Source of the DNA: Symsagittifera roscoffensis
Lineage: Eukaryota > Xenacoelomorpha > Acoela > Convolutidae
Direction: 5' to 3'
Length of the DNA: 64,000 nucleotides
Assembly: GCF_963678635.1 (NCBI RefSeq)
Contig: NC_087071.1
Coordinates: 16,925,613-16,989,612 of the forward strand
Part shown: positions 45,133-55,614 of the stretch, in pieces
How the letters are laid out: each line of letters opens with the position of its first letter
How positions within the stretch are numbered: position 1 is the first letter of the stretch
Notes under the pieces: model-generated
Databases searched by the model: none
The model's input: only the letters and a program-made list of their open reading frames with translations
Told to the model about the DNA's origin: nothing
Program-made: the position numbers and the translations under genes

Positions 45133-45335
45133 ATAAAATGAAATATAATTTTATTCAGCTGTAGACTTTGCTGAATTTCTCATAAAAACTGAACTCCAAA
45201 AATTTTGCAACACTTGTTTGACTTTTAATGAGATTTTCAAAAGAAATGAAATATTATTTTTTTCAGCTGTAGGTTTTGCTGAATTTTTCATAAAAAACTG
45301 AACTCCAAAAATTTTGCAACACTTGATTGAATTAT
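45127..45335. repeat. ~109-bp tandem duplication upstream of gene C
   Basis: gaactccaaaaattttgcaa occurs at 45,191 and 45,300, with matching sequence before it (ttcagctgtag-ttttgctgaat). The first unit abuts the start of gene C, so the duplication may have copied its promoter. Confidence 0.75.
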
Positions 45336-45529
45336 TTATGAAAGATTTTGTAAAATAAGAATTTTTTGTTGACTAAGGTTTTTCAAAAGAGAAGAATTTC
45401 ATTAAAAAATATTCCTAATATTTATAACCTTGGTTGCGTATTCTTTATTTAGATTTAAAAAACTAGCAAAATGAATAAAATCCACAAATTTTTTTTTATT
45501 AATGTCATCACCTTAAGAGTGAGTTCTGG

Positions 45530-45760
45530 AATTCTGATTGGTTAAATTTTAGTGATTATTTCTAGAATTTAGAAGATTGAGGAAAATGTAGATGTTAATG
45601 TGTAATGACTTCTTATAAAATTCAGGGATTTAATCTGTAGATTCTAAAAATTAGAAGATTCTAGAACTTAATGAATCATGCGTCAATTTCTCTGGTGGAA
45701 ATATTCTACAACTTTTACTGTTCTATAAAAGTTAAAGTGTAATGACGTCATTTTCTCAGG
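45530..45760. promoter_or_regulatory. CCAAT-type box and CRE-like palindrome upstream of gene C
   Basis: ctgattggtta at about 45,534 (CCAAT on the minus, sense strand) and a perfect 12-bp palindrome aatgacgtcatt at 45,741-45,752, the core of a CRE/ATF site. A related word gtgtaatgac also occurs near 45,600. Function is inferred only from the motifs and position. Confidence 0.3.
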
Positions 45761-46344
45761 TGGAATTACTTTTTTATTACCTAGATAATTCAAAAGACAC
45801 CTTCTTAGCTCTGTAGAGGAATCATGTCAGACCCTCTGAATGGCTTTTTCAAATAATTTTTCTTATGATAATTCAATATTTGTTACAAGAATTTTGTCAA
45901 AAATAATTTTTTTCCAGCCTGAACCGTTTTTAACATATAAATGTATATAATTTTTATACGTGTACCAAAAATTCTCTCAAGAGTTTTTGCAAAACGCAAA
46001 AAAATCTAAGAATTTTTTTGGTGATATGCACGTTTTTTCTTGGTTTTTCAAAAATTATGTAAAATTTTAACTTTATTTCATAAATGATGAGGCAAAAAAC
46101 GCAAAATTTTGTTGTAAAAAGCATGTTGACTTATTGCTTAGAAAACTTCTATATTGATGACTTTCATTGCTATTCCCTATGTGTTATTACCTTGGTTTTC
46201 AGTTGTTTCTGATCAACAGACATGCAAAAATTAGTTTTCTGAAGGATTAAATTTTGAATAAAAATTTCATAAAGATTAGTAATTAATTGTGCAAGAAAAA
46301 CTGTAATGATTTATTTCGGCAAGATGGGATAAGTGTTTCACTTC

Positions 46345-46655
46345 TTTGAAGCGTATGCGAAAAGTGTTTCAATTTTTTTTTTGACAAAATGCGAAAAGTG
46401 TTTCAATTTTTTTGACAAGACGCGAAAAGTGTTTCAATTTTTTTTGACAAGATGCGAAAAGGGTTTCACTTTTTTCGACAAAATGCGAAAAGTGTTTTAC
46501 TTTTTTCGACAAAATGCGAAAAGTGTTTTACTTTTTTCGATAAATTGCGAAAAATGTTTCAATTTTTTGACAAAATGCGAAAAGTGTTTTACTTTTCTCG
46601 ATAAAATGCGAAAAGTGTTTCAATTTTTTCTACAAAATGCTAAAAGTGTGTACAA
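46345..46655. repeat. ~32-bp minisatellite, about ten units
   Basis: Units are close to tgcgaaaagtgtttcaattttttt followed by gacaaga/aaat. The reverse complement of the same minisatellite is in element 2 at 63,005-63,235, in the equivalent place between genes E and B. The 137-codon frame across it is a by-product of a unit whose variants avoid stops. Confidence 0.9.
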
Positions 46656-46903
46656 GATGCAATATCGATTAGGTAACTTTTTACTTGTGTACAGTTTTTC
46701 TAGTGTTTTTCCGAATATGTATGCAAAAATTTATCAAATTTTTTAACATGTGTGCGAGTTCGGAGCACTTAGCTAAGTTCTGTTATTTTTCAGTGGTTTA
46801 CCCTGAACCTCTCATCTATTCTCATAATTAAAATGAAATTGAAGAAAATAATTAATTACAGAAAACGAAGTCAATACCAAACAACCTTTATTTACAAAAA
46901 CAT

Positions 46904-47401
46904 TTAACCAAAGAGCTGTCGAGCAGCAGAAGAGTTCTGGAGGTTCTCTATAGAACGCAGATCTGGACGAGGTTCCATGGCTGGTGGTTGTTGTGGAGCT
47001 GGAGGCCTCATTGTTTCTGAGAAACCCTCATCTTCATCTATTGTGATGGGGTTTTCGACTGATTCTTCCTCCTCCCAAGGAAAGAAGAAGTCGTCGACTG
47101 GTTGAGCCACAAATCTTTAGTCCGGAATCTCGGGGTAGTTCATTCCCACATGATCAGAAACTTCCTCTATCATTTGCATTGTTCCAAGTTGGTTCTCTGT
47201 GATGGGAACTTGCATCATATGATGTTCGTTGAAATCCCTTCGCATCACTTCCACCATGTGCCAGACTTGGATTGGGATATCCATTCGTGCCAGAAAAACT
47301 CCAGAGACTGTTTCTCGCACTTTAATTTGTACTAGATCAGGTGAAAATATTGCAGAGTACATAAAGTTGCTGTTTTGCACTGAGAAGATCATTTTGAGCA
47401 T
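46904..47401 (-). pseudogene. Maverick small gene E with acidic C-terminal tail
   Basis: From a Met at 47,401 or 47,392, the frame (MIFSVQNSNFMYSAIFSPDL, then ARMDIPIQVWHMVEVMRRDF) runs about 94 codons to a TAA near 47,115. It continues in the same phase with AQPVDDFFFPWEEEESVENP, ITIDEDEGF and a Pro-rich stretch, ending at 46,904. The element 2 homologue (62,301-62,771) reads through at the TAA position, so the intact product was about 160 residues: a compact domain followed by an acidic, Pro-rich tail. Acidic tails of this kind occur in DNA mimic or chaperone-like proteins, but I cannot assign a role. Confidence 0.6.
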
Positions 47402-47559
47402 TAAACTGAGTTAAAGAGTAAAAACAAAAAGAGTTGAGAGAAGGGTAGCTGACGGAGGATAAGTTGAAATTAAGGTATTTAGAGCTGAGAGAGGAGTTAG
47501 TTGACGGTAGTTAAGTTGAAAATAAAATGATTTTTAGTTAGGAGTTAGGGGTACCTTCA

Positions 47560-47800
47560 ACTGGAATGTGTGGGTTTGACCAATCAGAATTGATTTTCCT
47601 TATTTGGATTGTGTTTGTGTCCAATCGGTTTCAGCTTCCTTTCATGGCGTTCTTGATTAAAAGACGTGTCCAATCGGAAACAAAGCTCCATTTTGGTTAT
47701 TGTCGTTTCCAATCACAAAAATGTTCTAGTTGTCGTATCACAAAAATGTTCTAACAATCACTTTTGTTCTAGTTGTCGTATCCAATCAGAGAAATTTTTA
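47560..47800. promoter_or_regulatory. Array of CCAAT-type boxes upstream of gene E
   Basis: CCAATC occurs at about 47,579, 47,620, 47,671, 47,711 and 47,781, with tgtcgtatcacaaaaatgtt also duplicated near 47,720-47,750. Spacing is about 40-70 bases. Position immediately upstream of gene E (minus strand) and downstream of gene F suggests a promoter module. No TATA box is obvious. Confidence 0.45.
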
Positions 47801-47997
47801 AGGACTTAAATCTTCCAAATAAGTAAAAATATACACAAAATCAATTGCAAAAATAAATGACCAAAAGTTGTTTGCCGTAAAAATAAGAAATTTTGCTGAT
47901 ATAAGTAACAAAAGAATAGCAAACAAGTAGCATCTCTACAAATTTTTTCATCAAGATAATTGAATTTTTGCATGTAATCAATGAGAAATTCTTGATT

Positions 47998-48522
47998 TTA
48001 AAGTAGATAGTTAAGTTCTTTGATTTTGATGTAAATTTGGGAGGATAACTCAAATTTGATGAATTTTTCAAAGCAAATCTCTGGAAATCTGATTCCAAAC
48101 CGAATCAAGCAGGATTTTGTACTTTTAAAATCCCTAAAGAAATGAAAGAATAAAGAACTTTGCTGGGGATTTTTTTTTACAAATTTGGGTATTGGGTAGG
48201 GGATAAAAAGACTTTTTGATATATTATCGTACGACTTTTTGATTATTTTCAAATTCTCGAGAATAAACAAAATTTCTTTCCTTGTGAGGTGTAATCCAGC
48301 CGTATGTTTGAAGATTTGACACGCAATATGTGGATCACAATTAAACTCTTTGATTGAGTAAGTGTCTTTGAAGAGTCCTTTACTTAGTCGGAGAACTCTA
48401 TTTTGTTCAATAAAAACGTCCAAAAAATTATGAAAAAAATGAGAGTCAACATCTATTTCATCAATAAGAAAATCAATTGGAATTTTTTCCTTTTTCTTGT
48501 AAAGTAATTCGAGGAAGCTCAA
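47998..48522 (-). CDS. Maverick small gene F (unknown, intact 174-residue frame)
   Basis: The longest intact frame in the element. It begins MSFLELLYKKKEKIPIDFLI, is rich in Phe, Lys and Ile, and has a central block HIACQIFKHTAGLHLTRKEIL. There is no clear membrane span and no Cys/His cluster. A remnant in element 2 (about 61,925-62,035) matches its C-terminus (CLIRFGIRFPEICFEKFIKF), which supports coding. A CCAAT-type array lies just upstream (48,590-48,850), in sense orientation. Function unknown; could be structural or regulatory. Confidence 0.6.
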   Translation of the reverse strand: MSFLELLYKKKEKIPIDFLIDEIDVDSHFFHNFLDVFIEQNRVLRLSKGLFKDTYSIKEFNCDPHIACQIFKHTAGLHLTRKEILFILENLKIIKKSYDNISKSLFIPYPIPKFVKKNPQQSSLFFHFFRDFKSTKSCLIRFGIRFPEICFEKFIKFELSSQIYIKIKELNYLL

Positions 48523-48589
48523 ATGTTTTTTTGACAGACCTTTTTCAAATATTGATTAAGTTTTTTTAAAATAATTAACAGTTCACTTT

Positions 48590-48850
48590 TAGAAAATACT
48601 TGATTCTGATAGGATGATTTCCAACAAACAGTGTTACTAAAAGAATATTCAATTCTGATCATTTGATATTGAATTTGTTGAAAAACCCATGAGAAGTAGA
48701 ACTCAGTTTTGGTTGGTTGACATAAAAATTTTTGAAAATTCCATGACCATTGAAAGTCAATTCTGATTGGTTGATATCAGAAAAGATAAAAATTCCATGA
48801 CCTTATAATTAATGCTCGACTTTGATTGGTTGATAGCAAAACTTTTGAAA
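48590..48850. promoter_or_regulatory. ~50-bp phased CCAAT-type repeats upstream of gene F
   Basis: Words like ttctgattggttgatat recur at about 48,604, 48,655, 48,707, 48,755 and 48,808, degenerate in the outer units, each followed by a variant of aattccatgacc. On the minus strand (sense for gene F) they read as CCAATCAG. The regular spacing of about 50 bases suggests tandem origin and a regulatory role. Confidence 0.45.
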
Positions 48851-49127
48851 ACTCCATGGTTAGATGGATAAATTTATTTTCAGCTAGACTAAATAGTAAA
48901 TCCATTCTGATTTTATTTCACGTTAAAAACAATTGGTTAAGAAATTTGCTTTTTTTATTCATTTTTATTCATTTTTTGAGGTTATTCAACTTTTCTTTTC
49001 TAAAAATTTGGGACATTCTAAATCTCCCATTTTTTCTTTTTCTACTTATTGAGATGCCGTCACTGAATAAAAACGAAAGAATTGCATGTCTTGATGTGGA
49101 AGAGAATACACTCGCTTGCACGCATCA

Positions 49128-49280
49128 AGACATCGAAAGCACTGTGACGTTTTAAAGTGTTCCAATTGTAACTTTTATACATATAGCAGCGAGGAACTTA
49201 CTAATCATATCAAGAAGAAGCATTGTCAACATAAAGTTGAATTATGTGCTCAGCAGTCTCAAAACACACTCCAAGAGTAG
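49128..49280 (+). CDS. Short frame with a C2H2 zinc finger
   Basis: One plus frame ending at the TAG at 49,278 encodes C-S-N-C then twelve residues and H-I-K-K-K-H, a C-x2-C-x12-H-x4-H finger, followed by a Gln-rich tail. Codons before the finger are Arg/His/Lys-rich. The start is unclear: a neighbouring phase has a 33-codon frame from an ATG near 49,053 that ends in TAA at 49,153, so a frameshift or intron may join them. It could be a DNA-binding regulator of the element. Confidence 0.4.
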   Translation, partial: RHRKHCDVLKCSNCNFYTYSSEELTNHIKKKHCQHKVELCAQQSQNTLQE

Positions 49281-50545
49281 GTAAAATTGATATGTTTTTA
49301 ATAAAAACATTGTAGAAAATACATTGAATCATAATGTTTTACTGAATCTGAAAAGACTATACACTAAATTTGAAAAACTTCTAATAAAAATTTATAGTTT
49401 TATCATCATTATTCTTGTTTTGTCATATTCAAAGGTTCTGATTGATGATAAAGCCAGCAACAACCGATTTCAAATTGTCTTGAAACTTTCAATGGAAATC
49501 GATCCGAAAATCTTCCATCTACTGTAAAAACTCCATGGGTTGCCAGCTTGCGGGGATTGTGTTGCGATAAATTTGTAGTAAACGTGAATCACATACGCTA
49601 AGGAATGCTTAAGTAGTTGTTGAAATACTATAAAAAACTGGATATTTATAAAACATTGATTTATTGAAAGGTTTTACCTAGTAACCATTTTCAAGTTTTC
49701 CTTGCTTAGTGCTTGTAAGAGTAATCATAGAATAGTGCGTAGCAGATATTGGGGATTGATTTACTAAGAATTATGGTTTTCTTTTGCTTTTTTTCTACGA
49801 TTCAGAAAAAAAAATGATATCTGTCCTGGAAAATGTATTTTCTGCTAACATTTGAAAATTTCAAGATAATAATATACATCATTCTCAACCAAAAATTTAC
49901 TTCAAAATAGAAATTCAGAGTTGGAACAGCAATATAAATTATCAAGTAGAGAAAATCATTTAAAGACGTTTAGCAAAAGATTCATGGTATTAATTCAGCT
50001 TCGGATTGTATAACGTTCGTTGAAACGATACATTTTTCCATCAAAAGTTCAATTTTCAAATAAAATTTTTTGTTCAAATTGGATTAATTTGATAAATAGA
50101 AGATGAAGCAGAAACTGAGAAAATGAGATAGAAACTCAATTTAATTCATTAGGAGTTTTGAGATAGTTTTACTAAAATTTAGCTTATAAACCATATTTTG
50201 AGAAAAACTCCGACATAAAAAGTGTCAAAGATTGGTATTTATGTGTTATTCATTGGAAAAGTTTGTTATCCTTTGATATATAAGGAAACTTTTTATGAAA
50301 AATCAGATGTTTTGAGGATAGTTTTTATAAAGTAAACTCAATCCGACATCTTTTGGAAGAAGATACCTGAAGCATAAAGCAAAAACAGCTTTCAAGATCT
50401 ACATTTCATCATTTTTTTTAACTATATAGAGTTTTCTTTTGCTTAATAAAAATCCGAAAATTACACAATTGTTCCAGTTTGCACCTTGATTTCCTTTGCT
50501 AAATCAGTTTTTGAGATGCGCTCTTTTAGAAGTTTTTAGATATTG

Positions 50546-52036
50546 TAGATGTTAGGAACTAGGTTCCCTTGCGTATTTCCTGAAGTTTTCAGAAAATAAC
50601 TAATAAAGCTGTTCCTAATTTGTTCTTAAAATGTAAAAAACATTTTTATTCTCATTTTTTACAGATTTTTTTGAATGTTTTACCAGCACCAATTCTTTCT
50701 TACTTCGATATTTTTGAGAAAACTTCCCTTTTAAATAAGAAAAAAAGTTATTTAATATTTATTTTGCAAGAAAAGTGATAGTTATTGACTCAAAAATTGT
50801 AATTTGGCTGAAATAATTTACTGTAGCACCTATCGAGGGAACCTTGAGGAAGACATTTACAATTTTTATTGTAATAATCAGACGGTGTCAGTTCTAATTT
50901 CATCTTTGCCAGCAAATTGTTCGTTCAATTGATACTATTTTCCTCCTAAATTCTACAGTTTTGACTAAAATTTCTTGCAAAGTATGTTCAATAGCGAAAA
51001 TATGCATTAAGCAGAAAGCGGAAATAACCTTAAAACATAGAGCATTTCTACAGAAAATTATGAAAAAATGACTATTTTTCCAAAAAAAGTAATAGATATT
51101 TATCCCACAAGTTGTATTTTGCTTGAATAGTTTACTGTAGCACCTAACCAGGGAAATTTGAGGAAGACATTTACAATTTTTATCAAAATAATCAGACGGT
51201 ATCAGTTCTAATTTCATCTCTGCTAGCAAATTGTTCGTTCGATTGATACTATTTTCCCCCTAAATTCTCCAGTTCTGACTAAATTTTCTTGCAAAGTGTG
51301 TTCAATAGCGGAACTATGTAATAAGCAGAAAGTAAAAATAACCTTTAAGAATAGAACATTTCTACGGAAAATCTTGAAAATTATGTTGCAGAAGCAACAG
51401 AGAGATAATCATCAGTTATGAAGAAGATTTTGTTGAATTTGAGCCAATATCGAATAAATTTTTAAGAAACATTTATCTAGTTTTTAGTCAATTTTAGCAA
51501 TTAACTGTTCGTTTTTCACCATTAATCTGAAATTCTGTACTAGCAGGGTGAATAACTTCTCTGAATTTGTAATTTTTGTACAAATTTGGGTTAATCATTG
51601 AGCAAAAATCTAGAAATTTTATGGAATATTGCTCTTAATGTTCATTTGTATTGAGAGTCCTATTTCAATTCTCCCTGAATTTGACAAAAAATTATTTAAT
51701 TATCCATTTAAAAAGTTAAAAATGGAAAATTTTTGACAAATTTGAATTTTTTTTATTTTACTTTCTTGAAAATTACGGTTATTTTCACTATCTTCCGCAA
51801 GTTTCAATTTCGATTCAGCTTTTATGAGCTTTCTTGTTAATGTTGAGAGCATTAAATAACCCGCTTTGTTGATCAAATAATGCTAAAATTTATCGTATTT
51901 CAATTTTTTGTGTGAAAAATTTGGAAAAATCCATATTTTTTTTCAAAGTTTTGTATCAGTGTCTCCATATAATGCCAATTGAAATACAATTTGAGCTTAA
52001 TTCTAAACTCTAAAGGTAAACACAAAAAGTAAACAC
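50546..52036. repeat. 1,491-bp tandem duplication in the right arm, unit 1
   Basis: tagatgttaggaactaggtt starts both units (50,546 and 52,037). The left arm has a single copy, so this duplication happened after the inverted duplication. The units already differ by a few substitutions. Confidence 0.85.
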
Positions 52037-53527
52037 TAGATGTTAGGAACTAGGTTCCCTTGCGTATTTCCTGAAGTTTTCAGAAAATAACTAATAAAGC
52101 TGTTCCTAATTTGTTCTTAAAATGTAAAAAACATTTATATTCTCATTTTTTACATATTTTTTTGAATGTTTTACCAGCACCGATTCTTTCTTACTTCGAT
52201 ATTTTTGAGAAAATTTCCCTTTTAAATAAGAAAAAAAGTTATTTAATATTTATTTTGCAAGAAAAGTGATAGTTATTGACCCAAAAATTGTAGTTTGGCT
52301 GAAATAATTTACTGTAGCACCTATCGAGGGAACCTTGAGGAAGACATTTACAATTTTTATTGTAATAATCAGACGGTGTCAGTTCTAATTTCATCTTTGC
52401 CAGCAAACTGTTCGTTCAATTGATACTATTTTCCTCCTAAATTCTACAGTTTTGACTAAAATTTCTTGCAAAGTATGTTCAATAGCGAAAATATGCATTA
52501 AGCAGAAAGCGGAAATAACCTTAAAACATAGAGCATTTCTACAGAAAATTATGAAAAAATGACTATTTTTCCAAAAAAAGTGATAGATATTTATCCCACA
52601 AGTTGTATTTTGCTTGAATAGTTTACTGTAGCACCTAACCAGGGAAATTTGAGGAAGATATTTACAATTTTTATCAAAATAATCAGACGGTATCAGTTCT
52701 AATTTCATCTCTGCTAGCAAATTGTTCGTTCGATTGATACTATTTTCCCCCAAAATTCTCCAGTTCTGAATAAATTTTCTTGCAAAGTGTGTTCAATAGC
52801 GGAACTATGTAATAAGCAGAAAGTAAGAATAACCTTTAAGAATAGAACATTTCTACGGAAAATCGTGAAAATTATGTTGCAGAAGCAACAGAGAGATAAT
52901 CATCAGTTATGAAGAAGATTTTGTTGAATTTGAGCCAATATCGAATAAATTTTTAAGAAACATTTATCTAGTTTTTAGTCAAGTTTAGCAATTAACTGTT
53001 CGTTTTTCACCATTAATCTGAAATTCTGTACTAGTAGGGTGAATAACTTCTCTGAATTTGTAATTTTTGTACAAATTTGGGTTAATCATTGAGCAAAAAT
53101 CTAGAAATTTTATGGAATATTGCTCTTAATGTTCATTTGTATTGAGAGTCCTATTTTAATTCTCCCTGAATTGGACAAAAAATTAGTTAATTATCCATTT
53201 AAAAAGTTAAAAATGGAAAATTTTTGACAAATTTGAATTTTTTTTATTTTACTTTCTTAAAAATTACGGTTATTTTCACTATCTTCCGCAAGTTTCAATT
53301 TTGATTCAGCTTTTATGAGCTTTCTTGTTAATGTGGAGAGCATTAAATAACCCGCTTTGTTACTCAAATAATGCTAAAATTTATCGTATTTCAATTTTTT
53401 GTGTGAAAAATTTGGAAAAATCCATATTTCTTTTCAAAGTTTTGTATCAGTGTCTCCATATAATGCCAATTGAAATACAATTTGAGCTTAATTCTAAACT
53501 CTAAACGTAAACACAAAAAGTAAACAC
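52037..53527. repeat. 1,491-bp tandem duplication in the right arm, unit 2
   Basis: Second unit, ending at aaaagtaaacac (53,527), the same words that end unit 1. Confidence 0.85.
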
Positions 53528-54506
53528 AATTTACTTTTTGTTCAATTAGATCAGAAGCAACAAAAAACTAGCCAAAATCTTGAGATTTTTGCAGTTCTTT
53601 CCAAAAATTTGCAGTTTATTCCAAAAACTTTGAAATTTTTTCCGAAAACTTTGAAATTTTTGTATTTTTTCCCAAAAACTTGAATTTTTTGCAATTTTTT
53701 CCAAAAATTTGACTTATAGTGTTTTAAAGTTTTTATGAAAAATTTTCATTTTTTGTGACAAAAACTCCAATTTTTTGCCCAAAAACTCTTACCATTGACT
53801 TACCATGTACAAGAAAACTGAATACATAACCTTAACTTCACAACCTACACGTAATTAACCAGTATTAACTAACAATTAGATAATCCGAGCCAAAATTTTT
53901 GCGAAAAAAACTAGACATTTCCACACAAGAACCAAATTTTTTTTCAAAAAATATGATTTTTTTCTCGAAGTTTCGTTAGGTTTCAATATAGCTTTTCGAT
54001 AGCTTTCTCGTTGAATCAAACCTATAAAAACAATAACCAAAGCATCTAAACCGTAGAAGCTAGCTAAGAAACGCAAGTATCAGCAAAATCGAGCTCAAAA
54101 AACTCGGTTGCCAAAACTTTTTTGAAACTTACCATCTTACCATCTGAAACTTCACCATCTTACCATCTGAAACCTTACCATCTTAATACATAGGAAACCT
54201 ATTCCTTATCTTAATACATAGGGAAATCTATTCCCTATTGAGTTCTTAATTCCCTACAATGAATTTCTTATACATACGGAAATCTATACATGGGAAATTC
54301 GTGCGCGGAAAAAAAATTTATCATCTTACCATCTGAAACCTCGTATCTTAATACATTGGGAAACCTATTCCCTATCTTAATACATTGGGAAATCTATAGC
54401 CTATCTTAATACATAGGGTGCTGACCGGATACTCTATGGCCTATGTTAATACATGGGGGTCAGCACCCCCCCCCCCCCCGGCTGAACTGCCCCAACATAT
54501 ACTACT

Positions 54507-55577
54507 GGCGAGACATGATGAAGTTGCCAGCAGTCGAACTGGATGTGGATGCAATCTTTGTCGTTGGCCATTGGTGTTAAGCGCCAAACTGAAATGAACC
54601 CCATTACGACAGTCTTTGCTGGAATAATTGAATACTTGGGGATTAGAGGCCTGCTGAGCAGACTCATAGAGCTGTCTACCGTTGAAGCTGCTGTGTGACC
54701 AGCTGTGAAGTGAATTTTAGAATCGTAGGCTGAAAAATTGACGTGCTGAAATAAGGAAATTTCCAGAAAACAACAGCGAGGGCAGTTTTCGTTTTATATC
54801 CAGGATATGCGCAATTTCCCGACTATATATCAAATTTCGTTACTGACTCTCACATACGCTCCAGGCAACGATTCAAGGTGACGAACTCGCCTAATCTGCC
54901 GTAAGTAATGGCAATCAAGGTCAGTAATCCATCAAATCTGAGATTCTGCACTCCATCAGTCAGCAACACCGCAACTCCCTTATGAAATTTATCCAATCGA
55001 AATGCCACGAACAACGCCCGGATCACTACTACAGATAAATAAGCGAGTGTGTTGATAATTTCTCGAATCAAGTTGTGAGCAACTCCAGGATACTTTTTTG
55101 CTAGGAAGGACGCGGTGCATCCTGCTCCCAATCATTCTAACGTGCTGTCGTTCTTGTATAGTTTTCCTCTCCTGGTACATACTCGAAGGCTTCGAAAGTA
55201 ATCTTGTTCATTCTATCCACTAACTCAGCGGATTTATCTGCTCTTTCTTCTGCTCAAACCAGAATCTTGAGAATGTAATCAAGAATCCTGACATTCATAG
55301 GCGGGGGCCGGTATTGTGGGAAAGCGTCCATAAAAGGTTATAAGCAATAAGACAGTCTACTCAATGAAACGCTAACAAGTATACCCCTATATAACTAACC
55401 CACCAGTACAGGATTTCCTGAGAATCCTCTCTAGCCGGCCTCACAGCTCGTGGTAAATCACGACTAGAACCATTGCACTCAACTTTTCTAAGATTGGCTC
55501 TAGAATGACCAAATCTTCAAAACAACCGAACGAACTAAAAAAACTTCTGCGAAAACAACTAATAGGATGATGAACTG
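54507..55577 (-). pseudogene. Inverted copy of the host gene segment inside the Maverick
   Basis: 54,507-55,356 is the reverse complement of host sequence 38,641-39,490, with a few substitutions, including the 93-codon frame at 55,131-54,850 and the second exon. 55,357-55,577 is the further upstream part, whose original falls in the N gap; it may hold the host promoter (a tatataggggtatac stretch lies about 60 bases before the ATG). The copy faces away from the broken original and lacks the 3' exon, so it cannot encode a full product. It lies within the CTCGCC repeats, so it is now part of the element. Confidence 0.8.
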
Positions 55578-55608
55578 CCCCGGCTGAACTGCCCCAACAT
55601 ATACTACT
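55578..55608. repeat. Bare right terminus of Maverick element 1
   Basis: The last 31 bases are the exact reverse complement of the left end (ending catatactact). Inside it, tgaactgcccc is duplicated (55,571-55,581 and 55,585-55,595), marking the switch between element terminus and inverted host DNA. Confidence 0.85.
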
Positions 55609-55614
55609 CTCGCC
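55609..55614. repeat. Target-site duplication CTCGCC, right copy
   Basis: Direct repeat of 39,485-39,490. The inner end of the inverted arm (54,507) is followed instead by GGCGAG, the inverted form, so only 55,608 can be the true end. Confidence 0.85.

Larger units (their letters stand above)
49499..54506. repeat. Right arm of the long inverted repeat
   Basis: Reverse complement of 39,491-43,020, differing at scattered positions and enlarged by a private 1,491-bp tandem duplication. Its outer end (54,506) is not the true element end: it runs into an inverted copy of host DNA. Confidence 0.9.
39491..55608. mobile_element. Maverick/Polinton-type element 1, rearranged, lacking polymerase
   Basis: Bounded by AGTAGTATATGTTGGGGCAG at the left and its reverse complement at the right, with CTCGCC direct repeats outside, 16,118 bp. 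The left terminus resembles that of element 2 (56,779), which carries a Maverick DNA polymerase B, and the small genes of both are homologous. Layout: left arm 39,491-43,020; core 43,021-49,498; inverted copy of the left arm 49,499-54,506; inverted copy of adjacent host DNA 54,507-55,577; a bare 31-base right terminus 55,578-55,608. No polymerase or integrase is left, so it is non-autonomous. The arms differ at a few percent of sites, so this is not a simple assembly echo. Confidence 0.8.

Noticed and set aside
46333-46746. 137-codon plus-strand frame with repeated Cys/Phe/Lys units
   Set aside because: It is the translation of the ~32-bp minisatellite, whose unit length and composition avoid stops in one phase. 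The element 2 copy does not keep a matching frame.
50900-52753. 109- and 120-codon minus frames that resemble each other
   Set aside because: They lie in the 1,491-bp duplicated noncoding arm, and the corresponding left-arm sequence has only short broken frames.
54507-54512. 54,506 as the right end of Maverick element 1
   Set aside because: The flanking six bases there (GGCGAG) are the inverted, not direct, form of the left CTCGCC, so this is the mirror of the left junction. The end at 55,608 is followed by a direct CTCGCC.
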